Source of the DNA: Spirochaetaceae bacterium
GTDB lineage: Bacteria > Spirochaetota > Spirochaetia > B11-G9
Direction: 5' to 3'
Assembly (NCBI GenBank): GCA_030643345.1
Contig: DAOWMA010000059.1
Coordinates: forward strand, 1-9,084
Length of the DNA stretch: 9,084 nucleotides
The stretch's first letter is position 1. Every line of letters starts with the position of its first letter. Of the stretch, positions 1 through 6,338 are shown one piece after another. The notes under the pieces were generated by a model that was not told where the DNA came from, searched no databases, and saw only the letters and a program-made list of their open reading frames with translations. Both the position numbers and the translations under genes were made by a program.

Positions 1-1926
1 GCCAACATGAGCCATGAAATAAGAACTCCTATTCATACAATAATTGGTATGTCTGAGCTTATGGGTGATACAAATCTTGATAAAGAGCAGCAGGAATATT
101 CTCAGCAGATAGAATATTCTGCCGATGTTCTCCTTGGTCTAATAAATGATATTCTCGATTTCTCAAAGATTGAAGCAGGAAAACTCAGTCTCGAAGAGAT
201 TGATTTTGATCTCTATGAAATGGCAGAGAATGCAGTAGATATGATAGCTCTTGAAGCCCATAAAAGAGGGCTTGAAACTGCAATTTTTATAGATAATAAT
301 GTTCCGGTTCTTTTAAAAAGTGATCCCATACGTCTTCGTCAAATTATTGTTAATTTATTTAATAATGCAGTAAAATTTACCCACGAGGGGTCAATTCTGG
401 TTCAAATTGGACTGGTCCAGGATCTGGGAGATCGAGTTAAATTAAAAATATCTGTAGTTGATACGGGGATTGGTATTCCTGAAGAAAAAAAGGATAGACT
501 TTTTAAAGTATTTTCTCAGGTTGATTCCTCCACAACCAGAAAGTACGGAGGATCCGGTCTGGGTCTTTCGATATCAAAAAATCTTGCAGAACTGATGGGT
601 GGGCAGATAGGTGTTGATAGTAAATTGGGAAAAGGATCTACATTCTGGTTCACGGCTGTTATGGGCAAACAGTTAGTTACAGAAACTTCAACAGATCTTA
701 AAATACCCGTAATAAATTCAAAAGTACTACTTATAGATGATAATATTGAAATACGTGGTTATCTTAAATCCTATCTTGAATCTGCCGGATGTACTGTGTA
801 CGAAGTTTCTGATGGAATGTCAGCTCTTGAGTTTCTTCGGAATCGAAGTGGGACAAATGAACAGGTTGATCTTTGTTTGATAGATCTTATTCTTCCCGGA
901 ATGGATGGATGGCAGATTGCAAGTGAGATTCATTCTGATAGTACAATTTCTTCTGTAAAGCGAATACTTCTAAGTCCTACTGGGAGAAGTGCCAATGAAG
1001 CAAAAATGAAGCTTCTTAACTGGTTTGATGGTTATCTTCATAAACCTGTGAAAAAGAAAGTATTCTTTAAGGAAATTGTAAAGGTACTGAATAAATCAGA
1101 AGAATTTGTAGAAGGGATATCAACACTGGAAGATGTAGAAGAGCTTGAAGAGCTTGTTGGCGAGACAGCATCTGCAAATATTCTTGTTGCTGAAGATCAT
1201 GCTGTAAATCAGGTTTTATTTAAAACAATATTAAAAAATCTTGGCCATAATGTGGATATTGCCAATAATGGGCTTGAGGCTGTAGAAGCTGTAAAATCCA
1301 GTTCCTATGATATTATTTTTATGGATGTTCAGATGCCGGAGATGAATGGGTATGAAGCTACTGTTGAGATACGTAAATTGGGTTCTAAAATTCCTATAGT
1401 AGCAGTAACTGCCAGTGCAATAAAGGGAGAGATGGAAAAGTGTATTTCTGTTGGTATGACAGATTTTCTTACAAAACCTTTTAAAAAGAAAGATCTAATT
1501 CCTGTTTTGGATAAATGGCTTTGCAGCCGCAAGGAGTCAGGTTTGCCTGTGCATAATAAAATTGCAAAAACTGATCTGGATTCTGATAAGGAAATTTTTG
1601 ATTTTACACAGGCCATAGAAGTATTTATGGGAAAAGAAAGTGTTGTTATGAATCTTCTTGGAGGATTTATTACAAAAGTAGAAGAGCAGATTTTATCCAT
1701 GTATAAGAGTTTAGAAAGTGGTGATTTTGATGCTTTAAGACAGGATGCTCATTCTATAAAAGGGGGATCTTCTAATTTATATATAAATCGTCTATCTTCT
1801 GCAGCAAAAGATCTGGAATATGCGGCTGAGGGAAAAAGTACTGAGTGTTCTGAACTTATAGATAAAGTTAAAAATGAGTTTGATAACTTCCTGATAGTAA
1901 AAAAGAGGCTTACTGAACAAAAATAA
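1..1926 (+). CDS. Hybrid sensor histidine kinase (HisKA-HATPase-REC-REC-HPt), 5' partial
   Basis: This is the C-terminal part of a hybrid histidine kinase that autophosphorylates and passes phosphate along an internal His-Asp-His relay. The open frame continues to base 1 (Ala-Asn before the first Met), and ANMSHEIRTP is the core of the H-box, so the Met at 7 is internal and the sensor region lies upstream of the window. Counting from that Met, the phospho-accepting His is residue 3. The HATPase_c domain shows the N-box (N119-T125), G1 box DTGIGIP (152-158) and G2 box GGSGLGLS (181-188). REC1 (about 239-360) has acidic D244/D245, phospho-acceptor D293, S323 and K346. REC2 (about 391-505) has E396/D397, D440 and K490. 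A C-terminal HPt domain (about 545-639) has H582 in AHSIKGGSSN. All catalytic residues are present in both receivers, so neither looks degenerate. The architecture resembles BarA/TorS-type phosphorelay kinases, but the signal and partner regulator cannot be named. It converges on the minus-strand operon and overlaps its last gene by 17 bp. Confidence 0.96.
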   Translation, partial: ANMSHEIRTPIHTIIGMSELMGDTNLDKEQQEYSQQIEYSADVLLGLINDILDFSKIEAGKLSLEEIDFDLYEMAENAVDMIALEAHKRGLETAIFIDNNVPVLLKSDPIRLRQIIVNLFNNAVKFTHEGSILVQIGLVQDLGDRVKLKISVVDTGIGIPEEKKDRLFKVFSQVDSSTTRKYGGSGLGLSISKNLAELMGGQIGVDSKLGKGSTFWFTAVMGKQLVTETSTDLKIPVINSKVLLIDDNIEIRGYLKSYLESAGCTVYEVSDGMSALEFLRNRSGTNEQVDLCLIDLILPGMDGWQIASEIHSDSTISSVKRILLSPTGRSANEAKMKLLNWFDGYLHKPVKKKVFFKEIVKVLNKSEEFVEGISTLEDVEELEELVGETASANILVAEDHAVNQVLFKTILKNLGHNVDIANNGLEAVEAVKSSSYDIIFMDVQMPEMNGYEATVEIRKLGSKIPIVAVTASAIKGEMEKCISVGMTDFLTKPFKKKDLIPVLDKWLCSRKESGLPVHNKIAKTDLDSDKEIFDFTQAIEVFMGKESVVMNLLGGFITKVEEQILSMYKSLESGDFDALRQDAHSIKGGSSNLYINRLSSAAKDLEYAAEGKSTECSELIDKVKNEFDNFLIVKKRLTEQK

Positions 1927-2632
1927 TATTATCCCATCCTGATTCAATTAAGATGGATCTGATAAAATCTTTTCCTCTCTCTTCTGCATTTTTTAATATG
2001 CCGTCTTCAATGACTCTTATTCTTGTTTTTCTTTCAACATAGTCTGTAATTTTCTTCCAGTTCATAGGATCAACATCCAGATCCGGGTAGGAATATCTTG
2101 TACTATCGGTGTCTTCTATTGTGAATTTTGTAATTATAATTCCAGGTATTTTTAGAGTGATATTTTTCCCATCGATAATAATATTATTTTTGCCTATAGT
2201 ATTTTCAAGATTAAATCCAGCCTTGACTATAGATGTTATTACCACAAAATCATAAGTATCATATTCAAGATTTATTCCAATTGATTGGCATAGGTCAAAA
2301 ATCCATAGGTTCTCATTTTCTGTTTCTGTAAGATCATCTCCCTTTATCCTCTTTGATAAAATTTTTCTCCATGGTGTATCTTTTTCAATAAAATCGTATG
2401 GGAATACAGATTTGTATATATATTCCACTGTTGACAATGTGGAAATTTTATTTATTTTTTTGAGTATTATTTCTGTAGCTGTTATATTTTTCGTATAGAT
2501 AAATGGTAGGTGAAAATTAAAATCAGGTATGGCAAATTTAAGAGTAAATAATACAGCACTCAGTGTTAACAGGATAATTAAAAATAATTTTATTAATTTG
2601 CCAGTCATTTTACCTTTTGATTTATTTGACAC
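1910..2632 (-). CDS. DUF4230-like protein with N-terminal membrane anchor
   Basis: This is the last gene of the minus-strand cluster. I chose the GTG at 2632-2630 because GGAGAG lies 6 bp upstream (2639-2644), which gives 240 residues. The longer ATG start at 2671 has no Shine-Dalgarno and would overlap the upstream gene by 50 bp; an ATG at 2608 has only a weak AAGG. A lysine-rich N-terminus precedes one hydrophobic helix (about 13-33), predicting a cytoplasmic N-terminus and an exported C-terminal domain. The domain resembles the DUF4230 family: STVEYIYKSV (about 67-76), an AGFNL segment (138-142), a beta stretch ending in IPG (162-164) and a C-terminal helix rich in Ala, Glu and Lys. It shares these motifs in the same order with the lipoprotein encoded just upstream, but has about 33 extra residues between the first two motifs. 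The two look like diverged tandem duplicates. DUF4230 has no established biochemical activity and I see no catalytic motif. The family call is from memory of the motif pattern. Confidence 0.85.
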   Translation of the reverse strand: MSNKSKGKMTGKLIKLFLIILLTLSAVLFTLKFAIPDFNFHLPFIYTKNITATEIILKKINKISTLSTVEYIYKSVFPYDFIEKDTPWRKILSKRIKGDDLTETENENLWIFDLCQSIGINLEYDTYDFVVITSIVKAGFNLENTIGKNNIIIDGKNITLKIPGIIITKFTIEDTDSTRYSYPDLDVDPMNWKKITDYVERKTRIRVIEDGILKNAEERGKDFIRSILIESGWDNIIFVQ

Positions 2633-3194
2633 TGATTTCTCTCCATCGAAAATCCACTTTTTCAATTCCATAAAATAAAAATATTTTAAGTATTATTTCT
2701 TCTGCATTATTTTTTGCTTTTATGAGTATATTTCTTTCAAGTGAATTGGCTGTAACATTTTCCTTGCTTTTAACTATTTCATCATAGTAATCCAGGCGTG
2801 AGACCTTTTCTCCCCATTCTTTTACAAAAAATTGATATATGCTTCCTTCATCAGCATCTACGAGGAGGATCTCCGGTTCCGGAAGGATAATCTGCATACC
2901 ACCGTTTGCAATATTTCTAATTTCAAATTCCTTTGTTAGATCAATTCCTGCACTAATTATGATATCGATAGAAAAAAGAAGACGTTTATCAATATGTTTA
3001 AATCCCAGAAATCTGGCTTCCTCCCCTACATAGATCACCTCTCTGTAGACATATTCAACTGTAGGAAGTTCAAGAATACTTCTTATTTGATTCTCAATAA
3101 CAGGCCTGGAGGATGTGGTGTGTAATGTACATGATACCAGAAGTGATAGTAGTAACGCATAAGTTAATAACTTAAACAAGATTTTTTGCTTCAT
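2622..3194 (-). CDS. DUF4230-like lipoprotein
   Basis: This 190-residue protein begins with a lipoprotein signal peptide: K2 and K4, a hydrophobic core (5-20) and the lipobox L19-V20-S21-C22. It should be processed by signal peptidase II and lipid-anchored at C22 on an envelope membrane. The mature part (about 41-184) fits the DUF4230 pattern, with PTVEYVYREV (44-53), SAGIDL (81-86), LPEPEIL (104-110) and a long C-terminal helix ending in YGIEKVDF (175-182). The ATG at 3194 is preceded by GGAGAG at 3197-3202. That spacing is rather short, but no better start exists, and the signal peptide begins directly at this Met. The gene starts inside the end of the small HEAT gene (23 bp overlap) and its own end overlaps the GTG start of its paralogue by 11 bp, which suggests translational coupling. 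The lipoprotein call is firm; the function is unknown. Confidence 0.9.
   Translation of the reverse strand: MKQKILFKLLTYALLLSLLVSCTLHTTSSRPVIENQIRSILELPTVEYVYREVIYVGEEARFLGFKHIDKRLLFSIDIIISAGIDLTKEFEIRNIANGGMQIILPEPEILLVDADEGSIYQFFVKEWGEKVSRLDYYDEIVKSKENVTANSLERNILIKAKNNAEEIILKIFLFYGIEKVDFRWREISVK
2639..2644 (-). promoter_or_regulatory. Ribosome binding site deciding a GTG start
   Basis: GGAGAG on the minus strand lies 6 bp before the GTG at 2632-2630. It supports this GTG over the ATG at 2671 as the start of the second DUF4230-like gene. It sits inside the last codons of the lipoprotein gene. Confidence 0.6.
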
Positions 3195-3609
3195 ATCTCT
3201 CCAGTGCCCACAGTGTGTACCTTCTTACTTTCCTGTCAGGATCATTCTTTAACTCTTCCATGATTGGCAGACCCTTGGGGGAATTCATCTGATCCAGAGC
3301 TTTTACTACTTGTATACGGATCTCTTTATCCGGATCTTTGGCTGCTAAAATGATACCACGGAAAGCTGCTTTTGTCCCTGCCTTTACAAGGAATTCAGCC
3401 GCAGTCTTTCTTATTGTTGGATTTCGATGTGCCAGTTGTCTGATTCGTAGATCAATTATACCTGAGTCCTCCAAAATGGCGACGGCATGTTTGTGGAGTA
3501 TTTTACTCCCACTGAACAGCAATTTTTCAATAATTGTTTCTACTTTGTCTCCCATTAGCTTAACAGCTTTAATGATATTTTCTCTAATTACAGGTGTTGT
3601 TTTGTCCAT
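3172..3609 (-). CDS. Small HEAT-repeat protein, possibly the detached C-terminus of the upstream gene
   Basis: This 145-residue all-helical protein carries about three HEAT/PBS-lyase-type repeats (about 54-78, 84-108 and 115-139). Each has the typical Asn/Asp-Pro turn followed by a charged residue and Val/Ile-Arg (N63-P64, D92-P93, D123-P124, with IR or VR shortly after). Such repeats form protein-binding solenoids. No signal peptide or membrane segment is present. The ATG at 3609 has no recognisable Shine-Dalgarno. It is in the same frame as the 690-residue HEAT protein upstream, separated only by TAA and seven sense codons. It may therefore be the C-terminal end of one HEAT protein interrupted by a stop codon, or a separate gene translated by reinitiation. 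The downstream lipoprotein gene starts inside its last codons. Confidence 0.8.
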   Translation of the reverse strand: MDKTTPVIRENIIKAVKLMGDKVETIIEKLLFSGSKILHKHAVAILEDSGIIDLRIRQLAHRNPTIRKTAAEFLVKAGTKAAFRGIILAAKDPDKEIRIQVVKALDQMNSPKGLPIMEELKNDPDRKVRRYTLWALERYEAKNLV

Positions 3610-3630
3610 AAATTTCAGAATTTTTACTAA

Positions 3631-5703
3631 TTATTCCTGACTTGCTTTTTTACTTAAGGTAACTATACTTTCTTCCACTAATTCAATGTTTTCCTCTAAC
3701 TTTGAAAGTATAATATCTACAGCTTCCCTTGAATGTGAAACTGCCAGCCCATGGAGAACAGCTTTTTTTACCGTAAGACTTTCATTTTTATCAAATAGGG
3801 TTTGTTTTAGGACCAGAATTGATTCTGGATTTGCAACAATTCCAAGTGTTTTTCCCACTTCTATTCGAACATCTTCAACAGGATCTCTTAAAAGATTAAA
3901 ACAGGAAGAAAGGAATTCTCCTTTATTATAGTCTGTTAATGCCCAAACTGCTGCAATTCTAACTTCAGGGTTACTATCCATCAGGGCTTGTTTTATTTCA
4001 GGTAAAAAGTTTTTACACTCTGTTTCGGGCAGAGCTGCAATAAGATGTGCCATTGAAGCAGCGTCACCGAATGATAGAATATTTTTAACTTTATTTCTGA
4101 ATGTTTGAGTGTCATTTTTTATTAGCAACCTTGAGTAGTGTTTTGCATCCTCAAGAGGAAGTATAGTGAGATTTTCAAGAATATACTGGGTGCAGTGGGG
4201 CAAATTTAAGGCCCCGAGCAGTTTTATAGCTTCTATCCGGATATTATGCGGCCATTTTCTTTTTTCAGATCTTAGTATATCTATTATTTCAGGTAAAACT
4301 GTATACACAGGGAATTGAATTAATGTTTTTTTAAGTACAATCTTCGATTCATACTTTTCATCTTTAAAAAAATCCAGTAGTGTAGGAACAAAAATATTTT
4401 CTCTGTTTCTTGGAAGTGTTCCAAGAATCCATTCCTGAAATTTATAATCATATTTGCGTCTTTTAATTTCAGAATTTAACAGTATAAGTGCTTCATCGTT
4501 TCCCCGTCTGCAGGTACATATTATTGTGTTTTCATAAATTTCTTTGTATGGATGAATACTCTCTTTCTCTCTGGAAAGATTTATTACTTTCTGTAGAAGG
4601 TCTGTAATTATATTACGATTTCCAATGCTGATAAGGATTCTTGATGCCAGTAGTAATGATCCAGGAAGCACATTGTTACCAGAAAGATCTATAAAAGATG
4701 TACAATCCACCCCAACCGCTATTTGTAATATTGAGTATGTGTCTTCGAATCCTTTTGCATAGCCTGGATCGGCTGATAAGAATAACTTTCTTAGAGAACC
4801 GTTTTTTAAGAGAAATCTTGAGGCATACAGCTCCAGTTCTTTGTTGCCTGTTTTCATAAACTCTATAGCAATGTTCTCATCCTGTTTTGATTCAGGATCA
4901 AGGAGTTCAATTAAATGAAGTTGTTGTGTTATTCCCAGTTCGAAAGGGGTTATTTTATAAAGGTCCTGAAGGTCCATTTTAATTCTTTCTCTTGCGGCTT
5001 TTCTAACTTTAAATGAAGGATCATCCAGAATCAATGATTCAAGGACTTTATACAATTTTTTACGATTTTCAGTTTTAAATAATTTTACTGCTGTAATTCT
5101 AACAGGCACACTGGAATCTCTAAAGCTTTCCCATACAGCCTTTTGGCTTCGCTCCCCTTTATCATGTATTAGAATATTAATTGCAAAATATCGTGACTTC
5201 CATTCAAAGTCACCCATCATTTCATTAATTTCATCTACATTACCGCTAAAAAAATTAAGGGCCTTACTGCCGTCAAATTCTTCTCCATTTCCTGAGAGTG
5301 CAATTTTTCTAAGAACTAAAAATTCCCCGCTTTTATCTATCCATTCCAAAAGTACCGGTCTGAGCTTTTCATTTTTTAAAACAGATCTCATTACAGAATA
5401 AAGACTTTTGTCAGGAGAGTACTTCAATACTCTGGATATTGTTTTTTTGTTCCCTTTTTTATTAATTTGATTTATCCAAAGATTATCCAGACCAAGAAGA
5501 ACAGGCAGGTTAAGGCCATGTCTTATTGAAAGCTTTTCTATATAAGATGAAAAAAATAGTTGAACCTTGTCTGAATAGTTAAAAGTGTAATTTTGTTTAA
5601 TTATGTTTTTTCGGATTCTCCTTTTTAATATAAAATATGTTAGTAAAATACTAAAAAAAACTACACCTATAATTAGTAATGCAGCTATAATGATAAAATT
5701 CAT
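3631..5703 (-). CDS. Membrane-anchored HEAT-repeat protein
   Basis: This 690-residue protein has an N-terminal membrane helix (about 3-26) followed at once by KRRIRK (27-32). By the positive-inside rule the remaining roughly 660 residues face the cytoplasm. The body is helical and contains HEAT-like repeats, clearest at about 190-243 (SSVPVRITAVKLF, DDPSFKVRKAA) and 567-655 (SNPEVRIAAVWAL, DPVEDVRIEVGKTLG). Weaker repeats fill the middle. HEAT solenoids normally serve as protein-binding scaffolds, and no enzymatic motif is visible. The start is well supported: AGGAG lies 6 bp before the ATG, and that ATG overlaps the TGA of the GAF gene as ATGA, the classic coupled arrangement. The protein ends at TAA 3633-3631 inside a repeat-like helix, and the same frame resumes as the next HEAT gene. 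It was probably one of a family of large scaffold proteins; the specific partner is unknown. Confidence 0.9.
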   Translation of the reverse strand: MNFIIIAALLIIGVVFFSILLTYFILKRRIRKNIIKQNYTFNYSDKVQLFFSSYIEKLSIRHGLNLPVLLGLDNLWINQINKKGNKKTISRVLKYSPDKSLYSVMRSVLKNEKLRPVLLEWIDKSGEFLVLRKIALSGNGEEFDGSKALNFFSGNVDEINEMMGDFEWKSRYFAINILIHDKGERSQKAVWESFRDSSVPVRITAVKLFKTENRKKLYKVLESLILDDPSFKVRKAARERIKMDLQDLYKITPFELGITQQLHLIELLDPESKQDENIAIEFMKTGNKELELYASRFLLKNGSLRKLFLSADPGYAKGFEDTYSILQIAVGVDCTSFIDLSGNNVLPGSLLLASRILISIGNRNIITDLLQKVINLSREKESIHPYKEIYENTIICTCRRGNDEALILLNSEIKRRKYDYKFQEWILGTLPRNRENIFVPTLLDFFKDEKYESKIVLKKTLIQFPVYTVLPEIIDILRSEKRKWPHNIRIEAIKLLGALNLPHCTQYILENLTILPLEDAKHYSRLLIKNDTQTFRNKVKNILSFGDAASMAHLIAALPETECKNFLPEIKQALMDSNPEVRIAAVWALTDYNKGEFLSSCFNLLRDPVEDVRIEVGKTLGIVANPESILVLKQTLFDKNESLTVKKAVLHGLAVSHSREAVDIILSKLEENIELVEESIVTLSKKASQE

Positions 5704-6146
5704 TTTAATCTCCTGATATTTTCAAGAAACGTAATTTCATTGCGTTTAAAGAAGAAAGGCTGCCTTGAATTAACAATAAGAACTCCATTTTCCTTTCCTT
5801 CGGGAAGTAACATGACAGCAAGACCACTTTTCATAGTGTCAGATAATAAAAGTTCTGCAAAGGGGCTTGGTTTTCTTGTATTGAGACATACAATTTCACC
5901 CGATTCGTTTAAAAAACTTATCAATTCTGATTGTTCTTTTAGAAATGTCGGGGTTTCAGCAAATCCTTTTTTTATTGTAAGTTTTAGATTATTACCTGGT
6001 TTCTGGCTTAGGAAAAAGCAGCAGAGGTCAGGTTTCAGTGCACTATTTGTATATTCAACAATAATTTCAAAAAATTCTTTTCCTGATTTTGTGTGATGGA
6101 ACAATTTCCCTGCTTCTAACAGGAGATCGGTGTAATTAGTACTCAT
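5700..6146 (-). CDS. Stand-alone GAF-like domain protein
   Basis: This is a small soluble protein of about 148 residues that appears to be a single GAF-like sensory domain with no attached output domain. The N-terminal helix (TDLLLEAGKLFHHTKSGKEF), the strand containing LCCFFL, the central LAVMLLPEGKENGVLIVNS hairpin, and a final FKRNEITFLENI helix follow the usual GAF order. GAF domains bind small ligands or mediate dimerisation; the ligand cannot be told here. I prefer the ATG at 6146, because GGGGA lies 8 bp upstream, over the in-frame ATG at 6161, which has no Shine-Dalgarno and would add five residues. It is the first gene of the minus-strand cluster, and its TGA overlaps the ATG of the HEAT gene by 4 bp. 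It could serve as the regulatory input for the HEAT protein. The GAF assignment is by pattern and is moderately sure. Confidence 0.82.
   Translation of the reverse strand: MSTNYTDLLLEAGKLFHHTKSGKEFFEIIVEYTNSALKPDLCCFFLSQKPGNNLKLTIKKGFAETPTFLKEQSELISFLNESGEIVCLNTRKPSPFAELLLSDTMKSGLAVMLLPEGKENGVLIVNSRQPFFFKRNEITFLENIRRLK
5710..5714 (-). promoter_or_regulatory. Ribosome binding site of the large HEAT gene
   Basis: AGGAG lies 6 bp before the ATG at 5703 on the minus strand, within the end of the GAF gene. With the ATGA overlap it supports coupled translation of the two genes. Confidence 0.7.
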
Positions 6147-6178
6147 ATAAATTTTCCCCATAACGAAGTCTTAAGGGA

Positions 6179-6207
6179 TTGAATATTCCACACTTTTACG
6201 GTAGAAT
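6179..6207 (+). promoter_or_regulatory. Predicted sigma-70 promoter for fusA
   Basis: A TTGAAT box at 6179-6184 and a TAGAAT box at 6202-6207 are separated by exactly 17 bp. They match the consensus at 4 of 6 and 5 of 6 positions. Transcription would begin near 6214, leaving a leader of about 125 nt before fusA. The -35 box overlaps a perfect 8-bp palindrome GAATATTC (6181-6188). This is found by eye; no start site is known. Confidence 0.5.
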
Positions 6208-6210
6208 CCC

Positions 6211-6232
6211 AGCCTGAATAGTGAATCAGGCT
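6211..6232. repeat. Inverted repeat (7-bp arms, 8-bp spacer) in the divergent intergenic region
   Basis: AGCCTGA at 6211-6217 and TCAGGCT at 6226-6232 are perfect inverted arms around an 8-bp spacer. The element starts just after the predicted fusA -10 box and covers the predicted fusA start site. It could be an operator or a hairpin at the 5' end of the fusA leader; on the other strand it lies in the operon leader. No T-tract follows on either strand, so a terminator is unlikely. Confidence 0.5.
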
Positions 6233-6266
6233 AAATTTGCTTCAAGATCTTTTCTTTAACTGTTCA

Positions 6267-6295
6267 ATAATAACATGAGATCAAACAGCCTTCAA
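6267..6295 (-). promoter_or_regulatory. Predicted sigma-70 promoter for the GAF-HEAT-DUF4230 operon
   Basis: Read on the minus strand, TTGAAG (6295-6290) and TATTAT (6272-6267) are 17 bp apart and match the consensus at 4 of 6 and 5 of 6 positions. Transcription would begin near 6260, giving a leader of roughly 115 nt to the GAF start at 6146. It faces the predicted fusA promoter, so the two initial transcripts would overlap. Found by eye. Confidence 0.48.
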
Positions 6296-6310
6296 GGAAA
6301 AAAGAGGGCT
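6287..6310 (+). repeat. Possible hairpin in the fusA leader
   Basis: AGCCTTC (6287-6293) can pair with GAGGGCT (6304-6310) as RNA, seven pairs including one U-G, around a 10-nt A-rich loop. It lies 28 bp before the fusA ATG and overlaps the -35 box of the leftward promoter. The stem is short and may be coincidence. Confidence 0.25.
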
Positions 6311-6338
6311 ATCTATAAATTGCGAGGTATAAGTTTCT

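Noticed and set aside
1329..1700. Minus-strand open frame of 123 codons inside the kinase gene
   Set aside because: It is antisense to conserved REC2 and HPt sequence and shows no family-like protein pattern, so it is a shadow frame. The same reasoning applies to the opposite-strand and off-frame openings inside the HEAT, GAF, fusA and ATPase genes.
1934..1956. CCATC / GATGG inverted repeat at the convergent gene ends
   Set aside because: The arms are only 5 bp with a 13-bp loop and no T-tract, and the element lies within coding sequence, so it is not a credible terminator.
2608..2671. Alternative starts for the second DUF4230-like gene: ATG at 2671 and ATG at 2608
   Set aside because: The first has no ribosome binding site and a long overlap; the second has only a weak AAGG. 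The GTG at 2632 has GGAGAG at good spacing.
1910..6146. Reading the HEAT module as a phage-defence island
   Set aside because: No nuclease, NTPase, protease, toxin or other effector motif is seen in the five proteins, and no mobile element or integration site flanks them.
6314..6319. TATAAA as a -10 box for fusA
   Set aside because: Its -35 partner (TTCAAG) is poor, and transcription would begin on top of the ribosome binding site, leaving almost no leader.
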